Source: Nocardia sp. CDC159
Lineage (GTDB): Bacteria > Actinomycetota > Actinomycetes > Mycobacteriales > Mycobacteriaceae
Length of the DNA stretch: 64,000 nucleotides
Assembly: GCF_023740735.1 (NCBI RefSeq)
Contig: NZ_JAMRXH010000003.1
Location: 547,831-611,830, forward strand
Direction of reading: 5' to 3'
Positions 9,348-17,511 of the stretch are shown in pieces; the first letter of the stretch is position 1; each line of letters opens with the position of its first letter. Under the pieces are notes generated by a model. The model was not told the DNA's origin, ran no database searches, and saw only the letters and a program-made list of their open reading frames with translations. Made by a program: the position numbers and the translations under genes.

Positions 9348-10616
9348 TCACACAGCGCGTATTTGCCCGTCGCCCCAGACGATCCACTTGGTCGAGGTCA
9401 GTTCCGGCAGGCCCATGGGGCCGCGGGCGTGCAGTTTCTGGGTGGAGATGCCGATCTCGGCGCCGAAGCCGAACTGCTCGCCGTCGGTGAAGGCGGTGGA
9501 GGCGTTGACCATGACGGCGGCGGCGTCGACCCGGGCGGTGAATTCGCGTGCGGCCTTCAGGTCGGCGGTGACGATGGCCTCGGTGTGGCCGGTGCCCCAG
9601 TGGTTGATGTGCTCGACGGCGGCGTCGAGGTCGTCGACCACCTTCAGGGCGATGTCGAGGGTGAGGTATTCGTCGGCCCAGTCCTCGTCGGTGGCCGGGA
9701 CCAGGCCCGGCAGATCGCCGTGGATGGTGACCCCCGCCCGCTCCAGCGCGGCGGTCAGACGCGGCACCGCGATATCGGCCACGGCCTTGTCGATCAGCAC
9801 CGTCTCGGCGGCGTTGCAGACGCTCGGGCGGCGGGTTTTGGCATTGATCAGGATCGACTCGGCCATATCCAGGTCGGCGTCGGCGTGCACATAAACGTGG
9901 CAGTTGCCGGTGCCGGTCTCGATGGTCGGGACCTGCGCGTCGCGGACGACGGCATTGATCAGGCCCGCGCCGCCGCGCGGGATCACCACGTCGACCAGGC
10001 CGCGCGCCTGGATCAGATGGGTGACGCTGGAGCGGTCCGCGCTGGGCAACAGCTGCACCGCGTCCTGCGGAAGTTGCTGTGCGGCAAGCGCTTCGCGCAG
10101 CACCTCGACCAGTGCGGCGTTCGAGCGCGCCGCCGAGGACGAGCCGCGCAGCAGGGCCGCGTTACCGGACTTCAGCGCCAGTCCGAAGGCGTCGACGGTG
10201 ACATTGGGCCGCGCCTCGTAGACCATGCCGACCACCCCCAGCGGCACCCGCACCTGCCGGATCTCGAGCCCGTTGGGCAGCGTCGAACCGCGCACCACCA
10301 CGCCCACCGGATCCGGCAGCCCCGCGACCTGGCGCAGTCCCGACGCGATGCCGTCGATGCGAGCCTCGCTCAGCCGCAACCGATCCAGCAGCGAGTCGGC
10401 CGTCCCCGCCGCCCGCGCGATCTCGATGTCCTCGGCATTGGCCGCGAGCACCCGATCCTTCGCGCCGAGCAGCGCATCGGCCGCGGCGTGCAGCGCGGCA
10501 TTCTTCCCAGCGGTGGTCAATTGGGCGAGCGTGCGCGACGCCACCCGGGCCCGGCGCGCCGCATCGTGCACCGCCGTGCGGACATCGTCCAGTTCGGCGG
10601 CAGTGGGAGCAGTCAT
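9348..10616 (-). CDS. proA: Gamma-glutamyl phosphate reductase
   Basis: 422 residues, normal ProA length. The aldehyde-dehydrogenase fold is clear: [22 protein letters not shown] (written here in two runs, [13 protein letters not shown]), [14 protein letters not shown], and the catalytic cysteine in [12 protein letters not shown] (about C277). [15 protein letters not shown] and [20 protein letters not shown] close the protein. It reduces gamma-glutamyl phosphate to glutamate semialdehyde in proline synthesis, with NADPH. The ATG at 10616 has a -10-like hexamer TAGGCT six bases upstream, suggesting a leaderless message. Confidence 0.95.
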   Translation of the reverse strand: MTAPTAAELDDVRTAVHDAARRARVASRTLAQLTTAGKNAALHAAADALLGAKDRVLAANAEDIEIARAAGTADSLLDRLRLSEARIDGIASGLRQVAGLPDPVGVVVRGSTLPNGLEIRQVRVPLGVVGMVYEARPNVTVDAFGLALKSGNAALLRGSSSAARSNAALVEVLREALAAQQLPQDAVQLLPSADRSSVTHLIQARGLVDVVIPRGGAGLINAVVRDAQVPTIETGTGNCHVYVHADADLDMAESILINAKTRRPSVCNAAETVLIDKAVADIAVPRLTAALERAGVTIHGDLPGLVPATDEDWADEYLTLDIALKVVDDLDAAVEHINHWGTGHTEAIVTADLKAAREFTARVDAAAVMVNASTAFTDGEQFGFGAEIGISTQKLHARGPMGLPELTSTKWIVWGDGQIRAV

Positions 10617-10622
10617 ACATAC

Positions 10623-10628
10623 AGCCTA
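10623..10628 (-). promoter_or_regulatory. Putative -10 element for leaderless proA transcript
   Basis: Read on the minus strand the hexamer is TAGGCT, ending six bases before the proA ATG (10616). TANNNT at this distance is the usual sign of leaderless transcription in mycolata. No convincing -35 is seen. Confidence 0.4.
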
Positions 10629-10983
10629 CTGACCGGCGTATCCGACCGTAACCGGTGTCCCGCGGCTCGGGCACGCGATCGGGGCTCGACATTCGGCCGC
10701 ATCCATCGGACGCGGGCGCGCGGCGACGCTCCCATCGACGAATGCCCGAATCCGTTCGCACGGGACGAATCTCGCCCGATCGATGTGAAAATCCCGTGTG
10801 CCCCTTCCACATTTCGGTCAGTCGGTGAAAGTGCACCTACGCCGAAACATATATCTGCTAGGTTGAACTCGATCATTTGAGCCGCATCTTCATCAGCCCG
10901 GAGAGGTTCAGGTCACGCACAACAACGGAGTCGGACGTTGACAGCATCCGCTTGGTCCGGGGGATGGGGGTCGATGGAGGTGC
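10629..10983. other. 355-bp divergent intergenic region
   Basis: No gene recognised. It separates proA (leftward) from the MetE-like gene (rightward). An AT-richer stretch around 10848-10865 contains TAGGTT (10859-10864), a possible -10 for the rightward gene. GGAGG at 10976-10980 is only 3 nt from the GTG at 10984. Confidence 0.35.
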
Positions 10984-12075
10984 GTGTCTCGATGTCGAAG
11001 GTCGATTGTCGTGACCGCTGATCAACGCGGATTTCCGGGCGTGCACCTGTGTGGCAGCCTCCCGTTCGGTCGAACGCGGGAGGCGTTCCACTGGATCCAC
11101 AGCGAATTCGAGGCGCTGGTGCGCCGGGTGCCGGACGAAACCGGGGTGCGCGCCGGATTCATCTTCACGCAGCGACCGCACTTCACCGACAATCCGGCCT
11201 TCGAGGCGGCGGAACCCGTTCCCGGACAGCTGATCCCGCTGACCTGCGCACGTCTGCGGCATGGGGTGACAGCGGCGGACGTGCGCTTCGAGCGGTTCCA
11301 CTACGCCGACGCCGCCAAGGCTTCGTTCGCCGAATTCCACCGAGCGAAACGGGATGGGCTGTTCTTCCCCGGGACGAAGTTCATGTTCCCGATCCCCAGC
11401 CCGCTCACCCCGGTCGCCGTATTCGTGGCCCCGGATTCTCAGGGCCGGGTGTTACCCGCGTACGAGGCACGGCTACAGGAGTCGATCTCGGAAATCCTCG
11501 CGTTGCTGCCCCATTCCGAACTCGCGATCCAGTGGGATGTTCCCGTCGAGGTCGTCAGCTGGGACGGCATGATTCCGAATCCGTTGGAGACCAAGGAGAA
11601 CCTGCTCACGTCTATGGCGCGGCTCGGCAACTGGATACCCGAGGATGTCGAATTGGGGTACCACCTCTGCTACGGCAACTCCGAAACGATCCAGCACCCG
11701 AGTGCGCCCGACACCACCGGCCTGGCCGAAATATGGCGCGGCCTGCGGGAAAACCTACACCGCACGATCGATTTCGTGCACATGTCGGTTCCGATGGAGT
11801 GGCATTCAGTCGACCACTATCGCCCGCTGGCCGAGGTCGAATTCGATCCCGGAACGGATCTGTACCTCGGTCTGGTTCATTATCAGGACGGCGCGGCCGG
11901 GGCGCGCCGGCGAGCCGAGACCGCGGCGCGGGTGCTCGATCATCCATTCGGAATTTCGACCGAATGCGGGATGGGGAGGTACGGCTCCGAGGAGAAGTTT
12001 CAGGCCGCGGTTCGGGCCCTTCGGACCCTGGCCGAGGAGAAGTCGCAGCAAAATCTTACCGATAGTGCTCATTGA
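10984..12075 (+). CDS. MetE/UROD-like TIM-barrel protein of unknown function
   Basis: 363 residues counted from GTG 10984; GTG 11011 (MTADQRGFPG) is an equally good start. The frame carries GVHLCGSLPFGRTREAFHWI near the N-terminus and GISTECGMGRYGSEEKFQ near the C-terminus; the latter recalls cobalamin-independent methionine synthase, where this strand carries the zinc cysteine and GR. The middle contains ELGYHLCYGNSETIQHP, where MetE-type barrels have a His-containing motif. It is shorter than MetE and lacks its N-terminal half, so the substrate is unknown. The gene is followed by a secreted hydrolase 15 bp downstream, an unusual partner. Fold call is moderately secure, function is not. Confidence 0.6.
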   Translation: MSRCRRSIVVTADQRGFPGVHLCGSLPFGRTREAFHWIHSEFEALVRRVPDETGVRAGFIFTQRPHFTDNPAFEAAEPVPGQLIPLTCARLRHGVTAADVRFERFHYADAAKASFAEFHRAKRDGLFFPGTKFMFPIPSPLTPVAVFVAPDSQGRVLPAYEARLQESISEILALLPHSELAIQWDVPVEVVSWDGMIPNPLETKENLLTSMARLGNWIPEDVELGYHLCYGNSETIQHPSAPDTTGLAEIWRGLRENLHRTIDFVHMSVPMEWHSVDHYRPLAEVEFDPGTDLYLGLVHYQDGAAGARRRAETAARVLDHPFGISTECGMGRYGSEEKFQAAVRALRTLAEEKSQQNLTDSAH

Positions 12076-12090
12076 GAAGGATCACAACCC

Positions 12091-13194
12091 GTGCTCGAGC
12101 GTATGAGAAAAACCGTGAGCGGGACTCTGCTGACGGCCGCTGCAGCCTTTTCGTTGATCGCGAGCGTCACGGCGGCCCCGGTCGCCGCGGCGCCGCCGAC
12201 GGACGTCGATTGCCGTCCCTACCCGGCGATCCCCGTATCGCTACGGCCCGACGCGCCGAAGTCCCAGCATATCTGGGGCGAATTGTGCGCGCGACCCGCT
12301 GACCTGGTGGACGGGCATGCGGTGCAACTTCTGCTGCACGGCGCCTACTACAACCACGCCTACTGGAACTCGTCCTATGGCGACGGCTCCTATTCCTATG
12401 CGCGCAACATGGCGGCACGGGGTGTGCCCACCTTCGCTATCGATCGAATCGGCCAGGGCCGCAGCACCCGTCCGCAGAGCGCCGAAATCACCGTGCGCGA
12501 CGATGCCTTCGTGGTGCATCAGATCGTCCAGGCCCTGAAGGCCGGGACGGTCGGGAACACCCGGTTCGGCCCGGTCGTCCTGGCCGGACACTCCGTGGGA
12601 TCCATCGTCGCCTGGCAGGAAGCCGCCGAGTATCGCGATGTGCAGGGACTGATCATCACCGGCATGCTGCATGTGGTGCCGGTCAACGCCGGAATTCTCA
12701 CGGCCGGGTCCAATTTCCGCCCCGCTCGTCTCGACCCCAAATTCCAGGGGGAGAACCTCGACCCGGGCTATTGGACCACGGCCGAGGGAAGCCGTGGTCA
12801 GCTCTTCCATCACGAGGTGGACCCCGGCATCGTGGCGTGGGACGAAGCCAACAAAGACGCCAGCTCGGCCGTGGAATTCGCGGGCGCCTTCACCTATGCC
12901 ACCAGCGATCTGACCCGATCCATCCGCGTCCCGGTCTTGATCATCCAGGCGGAGAAGGACTTCCTGCTCTGCGGAACCGGCGGTGCCGACTGCTCCTCGG
13001 CGAAGGCGATCGAGGCTCGCGAGGCGCCCTACTACTCCCCCGAGGCGTGCCTGCAGGTGGTGCAGGTGCCCAATGCGGGCCACAGCATAGCGCTCTCGCG
13101 GAATCACGAGATCGAAGAAAAGGCCAGTGCGCACTGGAGCGACAAGTTCTTCGGCACCGGCGGGCAACCCCCGAGGACCGGCGGATGCGGCTAG
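12091..13194 (+). CDS. Secreted alpha/beta hydrolase
   Basis: 367 residues from GTG 12091, with AAGG 10 nt upstream. N-terminal signal peptide (RKTVSGTLLTAAAAFSLI... ending AAPVAAAPP, likely cleavage near residue 34). Alpha/beta hydrolase features: VQLLLHGAYYN oxyanion region, VLAGHSVGSIVAW with the serine nucleophile, IIQAEKDFLLCG with the acid Asp, and VPNAGHSIAL with the catalytic His. Several cysteines (CRP, LCARP, LLCG, DCSS, EACL) suggest disulfides outside the cell. It ends 4 bp into the convergent methyltransferase gene. Substrate not predictable; esterase or lipase-like. Confidence 0.8.
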   Translation: MLERMRKTVSGTLLTAAAAFSLIASVTAAPVAAAPPTDVDCRPYPAIPVSLRPDAPKSQHIWGELCARPADLVDGHAVQLLLHGAYYNHAYWNSSYGDGSYSYARNMAARGVPTFAIDRIGQGRSTRPQSAEITVRDDAFVVHQIVQALKAGTVGNTRFGPVVLAGHSVGSIVAWQEAAEYRDVQGLIITGMLHVVPVNAGILTAGSNFRPARLDPKFQGENLDPGYWTTAEGSRGQLFHHEVDPGIVAWDEANKDASSAVEFAGAFTYATSDLTRSIRVPVLIIQAEKDFLLCGTGGADCSSAKAIEAREAPYYSPEACLQVVQVPNAGHSIALSRNHEIEEKASAHWSDKFFGTGGQPPRTGGCG

Positions 13195-13985
13195 TCGACA
13201 GCGCCCGGCTTGCGCCCGATGGCACCGTAGGTGACCAGCCCGGTCTCGGGCAGATCGGGCGCAAGCCACTGCTGAATCGGCACGAGGCCGGGCTTGAGCA
13301 GGTCGAAGCCATCGAAGAAGGCACTTATCTGCTCGGGCGAGCGAAAGGTGATCTCGGCCGCGGTCAGCTTGGTGGCCGCCAGCACCTGCTCGACGAATTT
13401 CGGGTCGCTGGTGCTGGAGCTGTGGGTGACCGCGAAGTAACTGCCCGGGGCCATCCAATCGCGGATGCGGGCGGCGGCCGCCGTGGGGTCGTCCTCGTCG
13501 TGGACGAAGGGGAGTACGCCGATGAGCAGCATCGCGACCGGCTCGCGGGGATCGATCAGGGATTGATCGCGCAACTCGTCCAGGATCTCCCCGGGGCGGC
13601 GCACATCGCCCAGTAGGGCACCGACACCCGGTGTACCGGCGTACAGGGCGTTGCAGTGCGCGAACACCACCGGGTCGTAGTCGACATAGACCACCCGGGC
13701 ATCCGGGTGGATCGACCTGGCCGTTTCGTGCACGGTCGGCTCCATCGGCATGCCCGCGCCGAGGTCGACGAACTGCCGGATACCCGCCTCGGCCGCCATC
13801 CGGACCGCGCCGATCAGAAACTGCCGACTGAACCAGACCATCGCCATGGTGTCGGGGGCCACCGACAGGATCTGCTCGCCCAGATCCTTGTCCGCGGTGA
13901 AGCCGTCCTTGCCGCCCTGCAGATAGTTGAGCACCCGCGCCGACGTCGGGTTATGTGGATCGAACCCCATCGGTGGCCTGCTCAC
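13191..13985 (-). CDS. SAM-dependent methyltransferase, Methyltransf_19 (DUF574) family
   Basis: 264 residues from GTG 13985. The N-terminus DPHNPTSARVLNYLQGGKD is the signature of this actinobacterial family (D-x-x-x-P-x-x-A-R-(V/M)-(Y/L)-x-x-x-x-G-G-K-x). IRQFVDLGAGMP is motif I of the SAM pocket, VVYVDYDPVVFAHC motif II, and PVAMLLIGVLPFVHDED precedes the post-motif region. Members occur in many copies in Nocardia and Streptomyces and their substrates are unknown. It is convergent with the hydrolase, overlapping by four bases. Confidence 0.9.
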   Translation of the reverse strand: MSRPPMGFDPHNPTSARVLNYLQGGKDGFTADKDLGEQILSVAPDTMAMVWFSRQFLIGAVRMAAEAGIRQFVDLGAGMPMEPTVHETARSIHPDARVVYVDYDPVVFAHCNALYAGTPGVGALLGDVRRPGEILDELRDQSLIDPREPVAMLLIGVLPFVHDEDDPTAAAARIRDWMAPGSYFAVTHSSSTSDPKFVEQVLAATKLTAAEITFRSPEQISAFFDGFDLLKPGLVPIQQWLAPDLPETGLVTYGAIGRKPGAVD

Positions 13986-14136
13986 GACGGATACGTTACC
14001 TGCTCGTCACCCGGCGATGGTGCCGGAAACGACGAAAGAATCGGTGACACATGATTTTCCGTCGGAATTGCCGTTGTCCTCAACTATCCCTTCGGTGCGT
14101 TTTGTCCGTCCTGGCGCCCGCGCCGGCCGGGTCCGC

Positions 14137-15006
14137 TCACTTCTCGTCGAAGACCAGATCCGTTGCGGGATGGGTCATTCGGACGACGTCCCCGTCGACC
14201 TCCACGATGGCGTCGAGACCGACGGTGGAATGGCCGAGGGACAGGATGAAAAACCTGTCCTTCGCCTCGGCGAGGAACTCCCGAAAGCCCGCGAGGGACA
14301 GATCACCGCCGCCGAGTCGCAGATAGTCGGCCAGCCGCCGGAACAGCTTCGGCAGCACGAGCACGTCGTCGGTGAGCGAGGTCGCGCTGGTGATGGCGGC
14401 ACCGGAGAGGGTCACATCCGCGGCCCAGATTCCGAGCTCGGCCGCGGCCGCCGCCGACACCGCGGCGGTGAATTCGTCGCGCAAATCGTGGAAGAGGTTG
14501 CGGTAGTAGGTCGGATAGGCCAGGCCCCGGCCGAGCTGATGGTGATTGAGGGTGGTGCGCACCAGGGCGGGATCGACGAACACCGAGCTGCCCGAGGCGG
14601 CGGGCGCGGCGCCGCGGCCGACGAAGGCGATGCAGCGACCGTAGAGATCCGCGCCGCGGGTGAGGATGAATCCCGGCACCTCGTCCTGATCGCATGCCGT
14701 GACCGTCTCGTCCTCATCGCGCCGGACGCCCGTGAATCCGAGCCAGGTCAGCAGTTCGTCGGCGGCGGCGCGGGCGAGCGGCAGCGGCTGGTGCATGCGG
14801 GTGCCGTGCGGCGGTGTGTAGTGGGTCTCCAGCGCGTCGATACCGTCCAGTCGGAGCTGGGCGACGCCCGCGGCATTGCGCCGCACCGGATGCTCCCCGC
14901 CGACCAGGTCCCACTCGGCCGGATTGTCCGGCCGGAATCGCACCGAATCACCATCCGGTTGGGCGCCCTTGGCGCGGAACGTTCCCTCGATGACCAGAAA
15001 CGGCAT
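14137..15006 (-). CDS. Nuclease-like protein with SNase-type fold
   Basis: 289 residues from ATG 15006. The first 70 residues resemble staphylococcal nuclease-like proteins: GTFRAKGAQPDGDSVRF (calcium-site D-G-D) and QLRLDGIDALETHY (consensus L-R-L-x-G-I-D-(A/T)-x-E). The remaining 200 residues are unlike the classical enzyme: FILTRGADLYGRCIAFVGRG, LNHHQLGRGLAYPTYYRN and a helical tail. Related actinobacterial proteins are annotated as nucleases. No signal peptide, so it would act in the cytoplasm. Its ATG is 47 bp from the divergent ribokinase start. Activity is inferred only. Confidence 0.65.
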   Translation of the reverse strand: MPFLVIEGTFRAKGAQPDGDSVRFRPDNPAEWDLVGGEHPVRRNAAGVAQLRLDGIDALETHYTPPHGTRMHQPLPLARAAADELLTWLGFTGVRRDEDETVTACDQDEVPGFILTRGADLYGRCIAFVGRGAAPAASGSSVFVDPALVRTTLNHHQLGRGLAYPTYYRNLFHDLRDEFTAAVSAAAAAELGIWAADVTLSGAAITSATSLTDDVLVLPKLFRRLADYLRLGGGDLSLAGFREFLAEAKDRFFILSLGHSTVGLDAIVEVDGDVVRMTHPATDLVFDEK

Positions 15007-15053
15007 GGCGGCCTCTCCCGCGCGTCGCTCGCACCGACAACTACGGTGCAGGT

Positions 15054-15914
15054 ATGGCACGGATCGTGGTGGTGGGCAGTATCAGTATGGACCAGGTGAC
15101 GGTGACCGAGCGGCGACCGGAGCCCGGCGAGACCGTTCTGGGCCGCGGGTTCGAGATGGTGCCGGGCGGCAAGGGCGCGAATCAGGCGATCGCCGCGGCA
15201 CGCGCGGGCGCCGAGGTCGGGTTCGTCGGCGCGGTCGGGAACGACCTGTTCGCCGGGCGGCTGCGCGAGGTGCTGGACGCGGCCGGGGTCGATACGACCC
15301 GGCTGCGAACGACCGATGGGCCCAGCGGCATCGCCACCATCATCGTGGACACCTCGGGCGAGAACAGCATCATCGTGGTGCCCGGCGCCAACGCCCGGCT
15401 GACCGAGCTCACCGACGCCGACCTCGCGGCCATCGCCGCGGCCGATGTGCTGCTGTGTCAGCTGGAGATTCCGATCGAGACGGTGCTGGCGGCGGCCCGT
15501 CACGCCCGCGCGCACGACACCACCGTGCTGTTGAATCCCTCACCCGTACAGTGGCTTTCGCCGGAACTGTGGGCCTGCGTCGACATCGCCGTGGTGAACG
15601 AGGGCGAGGCCGAGCAGCTCGGGTCGGCACTCGAACCGGTCGCGCATGTGGTGACCACCCGCGGCGGCGCGGGTGCGCGTTACCGCGGTCCCGACGGCGA
15701 ATTCGCCAGCCCCGGGGTCACCGTCGACGTCGTCGATACGACGGGCGCGGGCGACACCTTCACCGGCGCCCTGGCCGCGCACTGGCACGAGGGTCCGCGC
15801 ACCGCCCTGGCCTGGGCGGGCGCGGCGGGCGCGCTCGCGACGACGAAACTCGGTGCGAGCGCGTCCATTCCGCACCGGGCCGAGATCGAGCACCTACTGG
15901 CCCGGCAAGGCTAG
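15054..15914 (+). CDS. rbsK: Ribokinase (PfkB family)
   Basis: 286 residues. PfkB signatures: GSISMDQVTVTERRPEPGET at the start (substrate site), GGKGANQAIAAARAGAEVGF (GG-dipeptide, residues 38-40) and VVDTTGAGDTFTGALAA near the end, with the catalytic Asp in TGAGD and the anion hole GAGD. N-S-P at LLNPSPVQWL and NEGEAEQL are typical of ribokinases. It phosphorylates ribose to ribose 5-phosphate. No ribose transporter is adjacent. Five bases separate its stop from the convergent NmrA-like gene. Confidence 0.9.
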   Translation: MARIVVVGSISMDQVTVTERRPEPGETVLGRGFEMVPGGKGANQAIAAARAGAEVGFVGAVGNDLFAGRLREVLDAAGVDTTRLRTTDGPSGIATIIVDTSGENSIIVVPGANARLTELTDADLAAIAAADVLLCQLEIPIETVLAAARHARAHDTTVLLNPSPVQWLSPELWACVDIAVVNEGEAEQLGSALEPVAHVVTTRGGAGARYRGPDGEFASPGVTVDVVDTTGAGDTFTGALAAHWHEGPRTALAWAGAAGALATTKLGASASIPHRAEIEHLLARQG

Positions 15915-15919
15915 CCGGT

Positions 15920-16723
15920 TCAGCGGAATTGGTCGGCGTGGGCGGCCGCCCACTCGGCGAAGGTGGTGGCCGGGCGGCCCGTGACGTCGGCGATCGTGGT
16001 GTTGGCCCGGTGGGGATGGTCGACGCCCAGCGCCAGGCCGTCGACGTAATCGCGGGCGAAATCGCCCAGCATCGGTTCGAGCAGCGCTACGGCCTCCTCG
16101 TGCGAGACCGTCACGAACGACAGCTCGCGCCCCAATACGGCACCCAGCTGCCGCACGCGTTCGGCCCGGGTGAGGGTTTGCGGACCGGTCAGGGTGTAGG
16201 TCGCCCCCGCGTGCCCGTCCTGGGTCAGCACGGTCGCGGCCACCCGGGCGATATCGTCCATCGCCACAGCGGCATTCGCCGACTCCGGATACGGCTCGCG
16301 GACCGCACCGGTGCGGCGGATCTGTTCGGCCCACATCTCGAAGTTGTCCATGAACTCCCCCGCGTACAGGTGGGTCCAGGCCACTCCCGACTTCTCGACG
16401 GCCTGCGCGATCGGCTGCCAGTCGGTGGTGTCGTCGCCGGACAGATCGACGATATGGCGAATTCCGGCGCGCCGGGCCAGTTCCACCACCTCGGTCACGG
16501 TTTCCAGCTTGGGCGCCAGATACATCCGGTCCACCCCCTCGAAGGCCGCGGGCAGCGACTCGAGCCGGCCCAGATACCCGCGCACGACCTCCACCTGCGG
16601 TGGCAGTCCGGCCCGCTCCGGCCGATTGGACAGGGCGCGAATATCGTCCGCCCCCAAAGCGATCAGATGGTCCACGGTCATGCGACCGATATTTCCGGTG
16701 GCGCCGGTAACCAGAATCTTCAT
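15920..16723 (-). CDS. NmrA-like NAD(P)-binding oxidoreductase
   Basis: 267 residues. The Rossmann start MKILVTGATGNIGRMTVDHL (G-x-x-G-x-x-G) is followed by VEVVRGYLGRLESLPAAFEG, HIVDLSGDDTTDWQP and GEFMDNFEMWAEQI, the usual run of the atypical short-chain dehydrogenases of the NmrA/HSCARG type. The active-site tyrosine of classical SDRs is not in the normal place, as is typical of this group, which senses or uses NADPH. The neighbouring TetR gene lies upstream on the same strand with a 97-bp gap. Confidence 0.85.
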   Translation of the reverse strand: MKILVTGATGNIGRMTVDHLIALGADDIRALSNRPERAGLPPQVEVVRGYLGRLESLPAAFEGVDRMYLAPKLETVTEVVELARRAGIRHIVDLSGDDTTDWQPIAQAVEKSGVAWTHLYAGEFMDNFEMWAEQIRRTGAVREPYPESANAAVAMDDIARVAATVLTQDGHAGATYTLTGPQTLTRAERVRQLGAVLGRELSFVTVSHEEAVALLEPMLGDFARDYVDGLALGVDHPHRANTTIADVTGRPATTFAEWAAAHADQFR

Positions 16724-16820
16724 GCGGTCAAGCTACCCCGGAAAATCGCTCACACGCACGTGGAAATTTTCGGCAATTATTGCGGCGGAACGTACTTGAC
16801 CTATTGGCGCGAAACGCGTC

Positions 16821-17387
16821 TCAGCCCGCCCGGGTGTATTGGGCCACCAGCGCCGACATCTGCGCGCCGACCCGTTCCAGCGGCGCGGCCGACCGCGTCG
16901 CCAGCGACATCACCACCGCCCCCTCGACCGCGGCGACGATCGTGGTCGCCAGCGACAGCGCGGTGTCGGGATCCACCTTCTCCGCCTCCAGCCGCTGGGC
17001 CAGGATCTGCTCCCAATCGGCGAAGGCCGCCCCGGCCGCGTCGGCGGCCTCGGGCGCCTCCGAACGCCCGAGGGCGGCGGCCACGATCGGGCAGCCGGCG
17101 GTGAAATCGCTCGACACCAGCACCTCGCGCCACATGCCCGGGAAGGTGGCCAGGGTGGTCGCCAGGTCCGCGCCCGCGGTGACCGTCCGCAGCAGCGCGC
17201 TGTAGGCCTGCCCGGCGAACCGGGTCGCCTCGGCCACGAGCTCCGATTTCCCGCCGGGAAAGTTCAGATACACCGAACGCCGCGAAATGCCGCTGTGCTC
17301 GAGCAGCTGCGCGATACCCGTCCCGGCCACGCCGTTGCGGCGCATCAACTCCACGGCGCTATCGATGAGCCGATCGCGGGCTCCCAT
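16821..17387 (-). CDS. TetR-family transcriptional repressor
   Basis: 188 residues. HTH at about residues 4-50: RLIDSAVELMRRNGVAGTGI, HSGISRRSVYLNFPGGKSEL. The C-terminal ligand domain has GCPIVAAAL and a helix with ATTIVAAVEGAVVMSLATRS, as in YcdC/LmrA-like TetR regulators. It is divergent from the OYE-Ddn fusion gene; two related 18-bp dyads between them (17434-17478) are its probable operators. The expected inducer would be a substrate or electrophile handled by the fusion enzyme (inference). Confidence 0.9.
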   Translation of the reverse strand: MGARDRLIDSAVELMRRNGVAGTGIAQLLEHSGISRRSVYLNFPGGKSELVAEATRFAGQAYSALLRTVTAGADLATTLATFPGMWREVLVSSDFTAGCPIVAAALGRSEAPEAADAAGAAFADWEQILAQRLEAEKVDPDTALSLATTIVAAVEGAVVMSLATRSAAPLERVGAQMSALVAQYTRAG

Positions 17388-17433
17388 CTGCGACCCCTTC
17401 CTGCACGGTCCGTCCGCCCAGCCTACCCTTGAT

Positions 17434-17478
17434 GTATACCGATCGGTGTACTACCCTTCAGTAAACCATTCGGTCTAC
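17434..17478. promoter_or_regulatory. Two TetR-type operators between TetR and the OYE fusion gene
   Basis: GTATACCGATCGGTGTAC at 17434-17451 and GTAAACCATTCGGTCTAC at 17461-17478. Both fit GTANACCNNTCGGTNTAC and their starts are 27 bp apart. The spacing and the dyad size suit two TetR dimers. The second site ends 33 bp before the chosen TTG start of the oxidoreductase, so bound repressor would cover the promoter or early transcript. Confidence 0.7.
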
Positions 17479-17511
17479 CACGGGGTGGACCGCACGGAAG
17501 GGAGTACCGCC

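Noticed and set aside
12241..13458. Long leftward frame opposite the secreted hydrolase
   Set aside because: Antisense of a gene with signal peptide and catalytic triad; no motif of its own.
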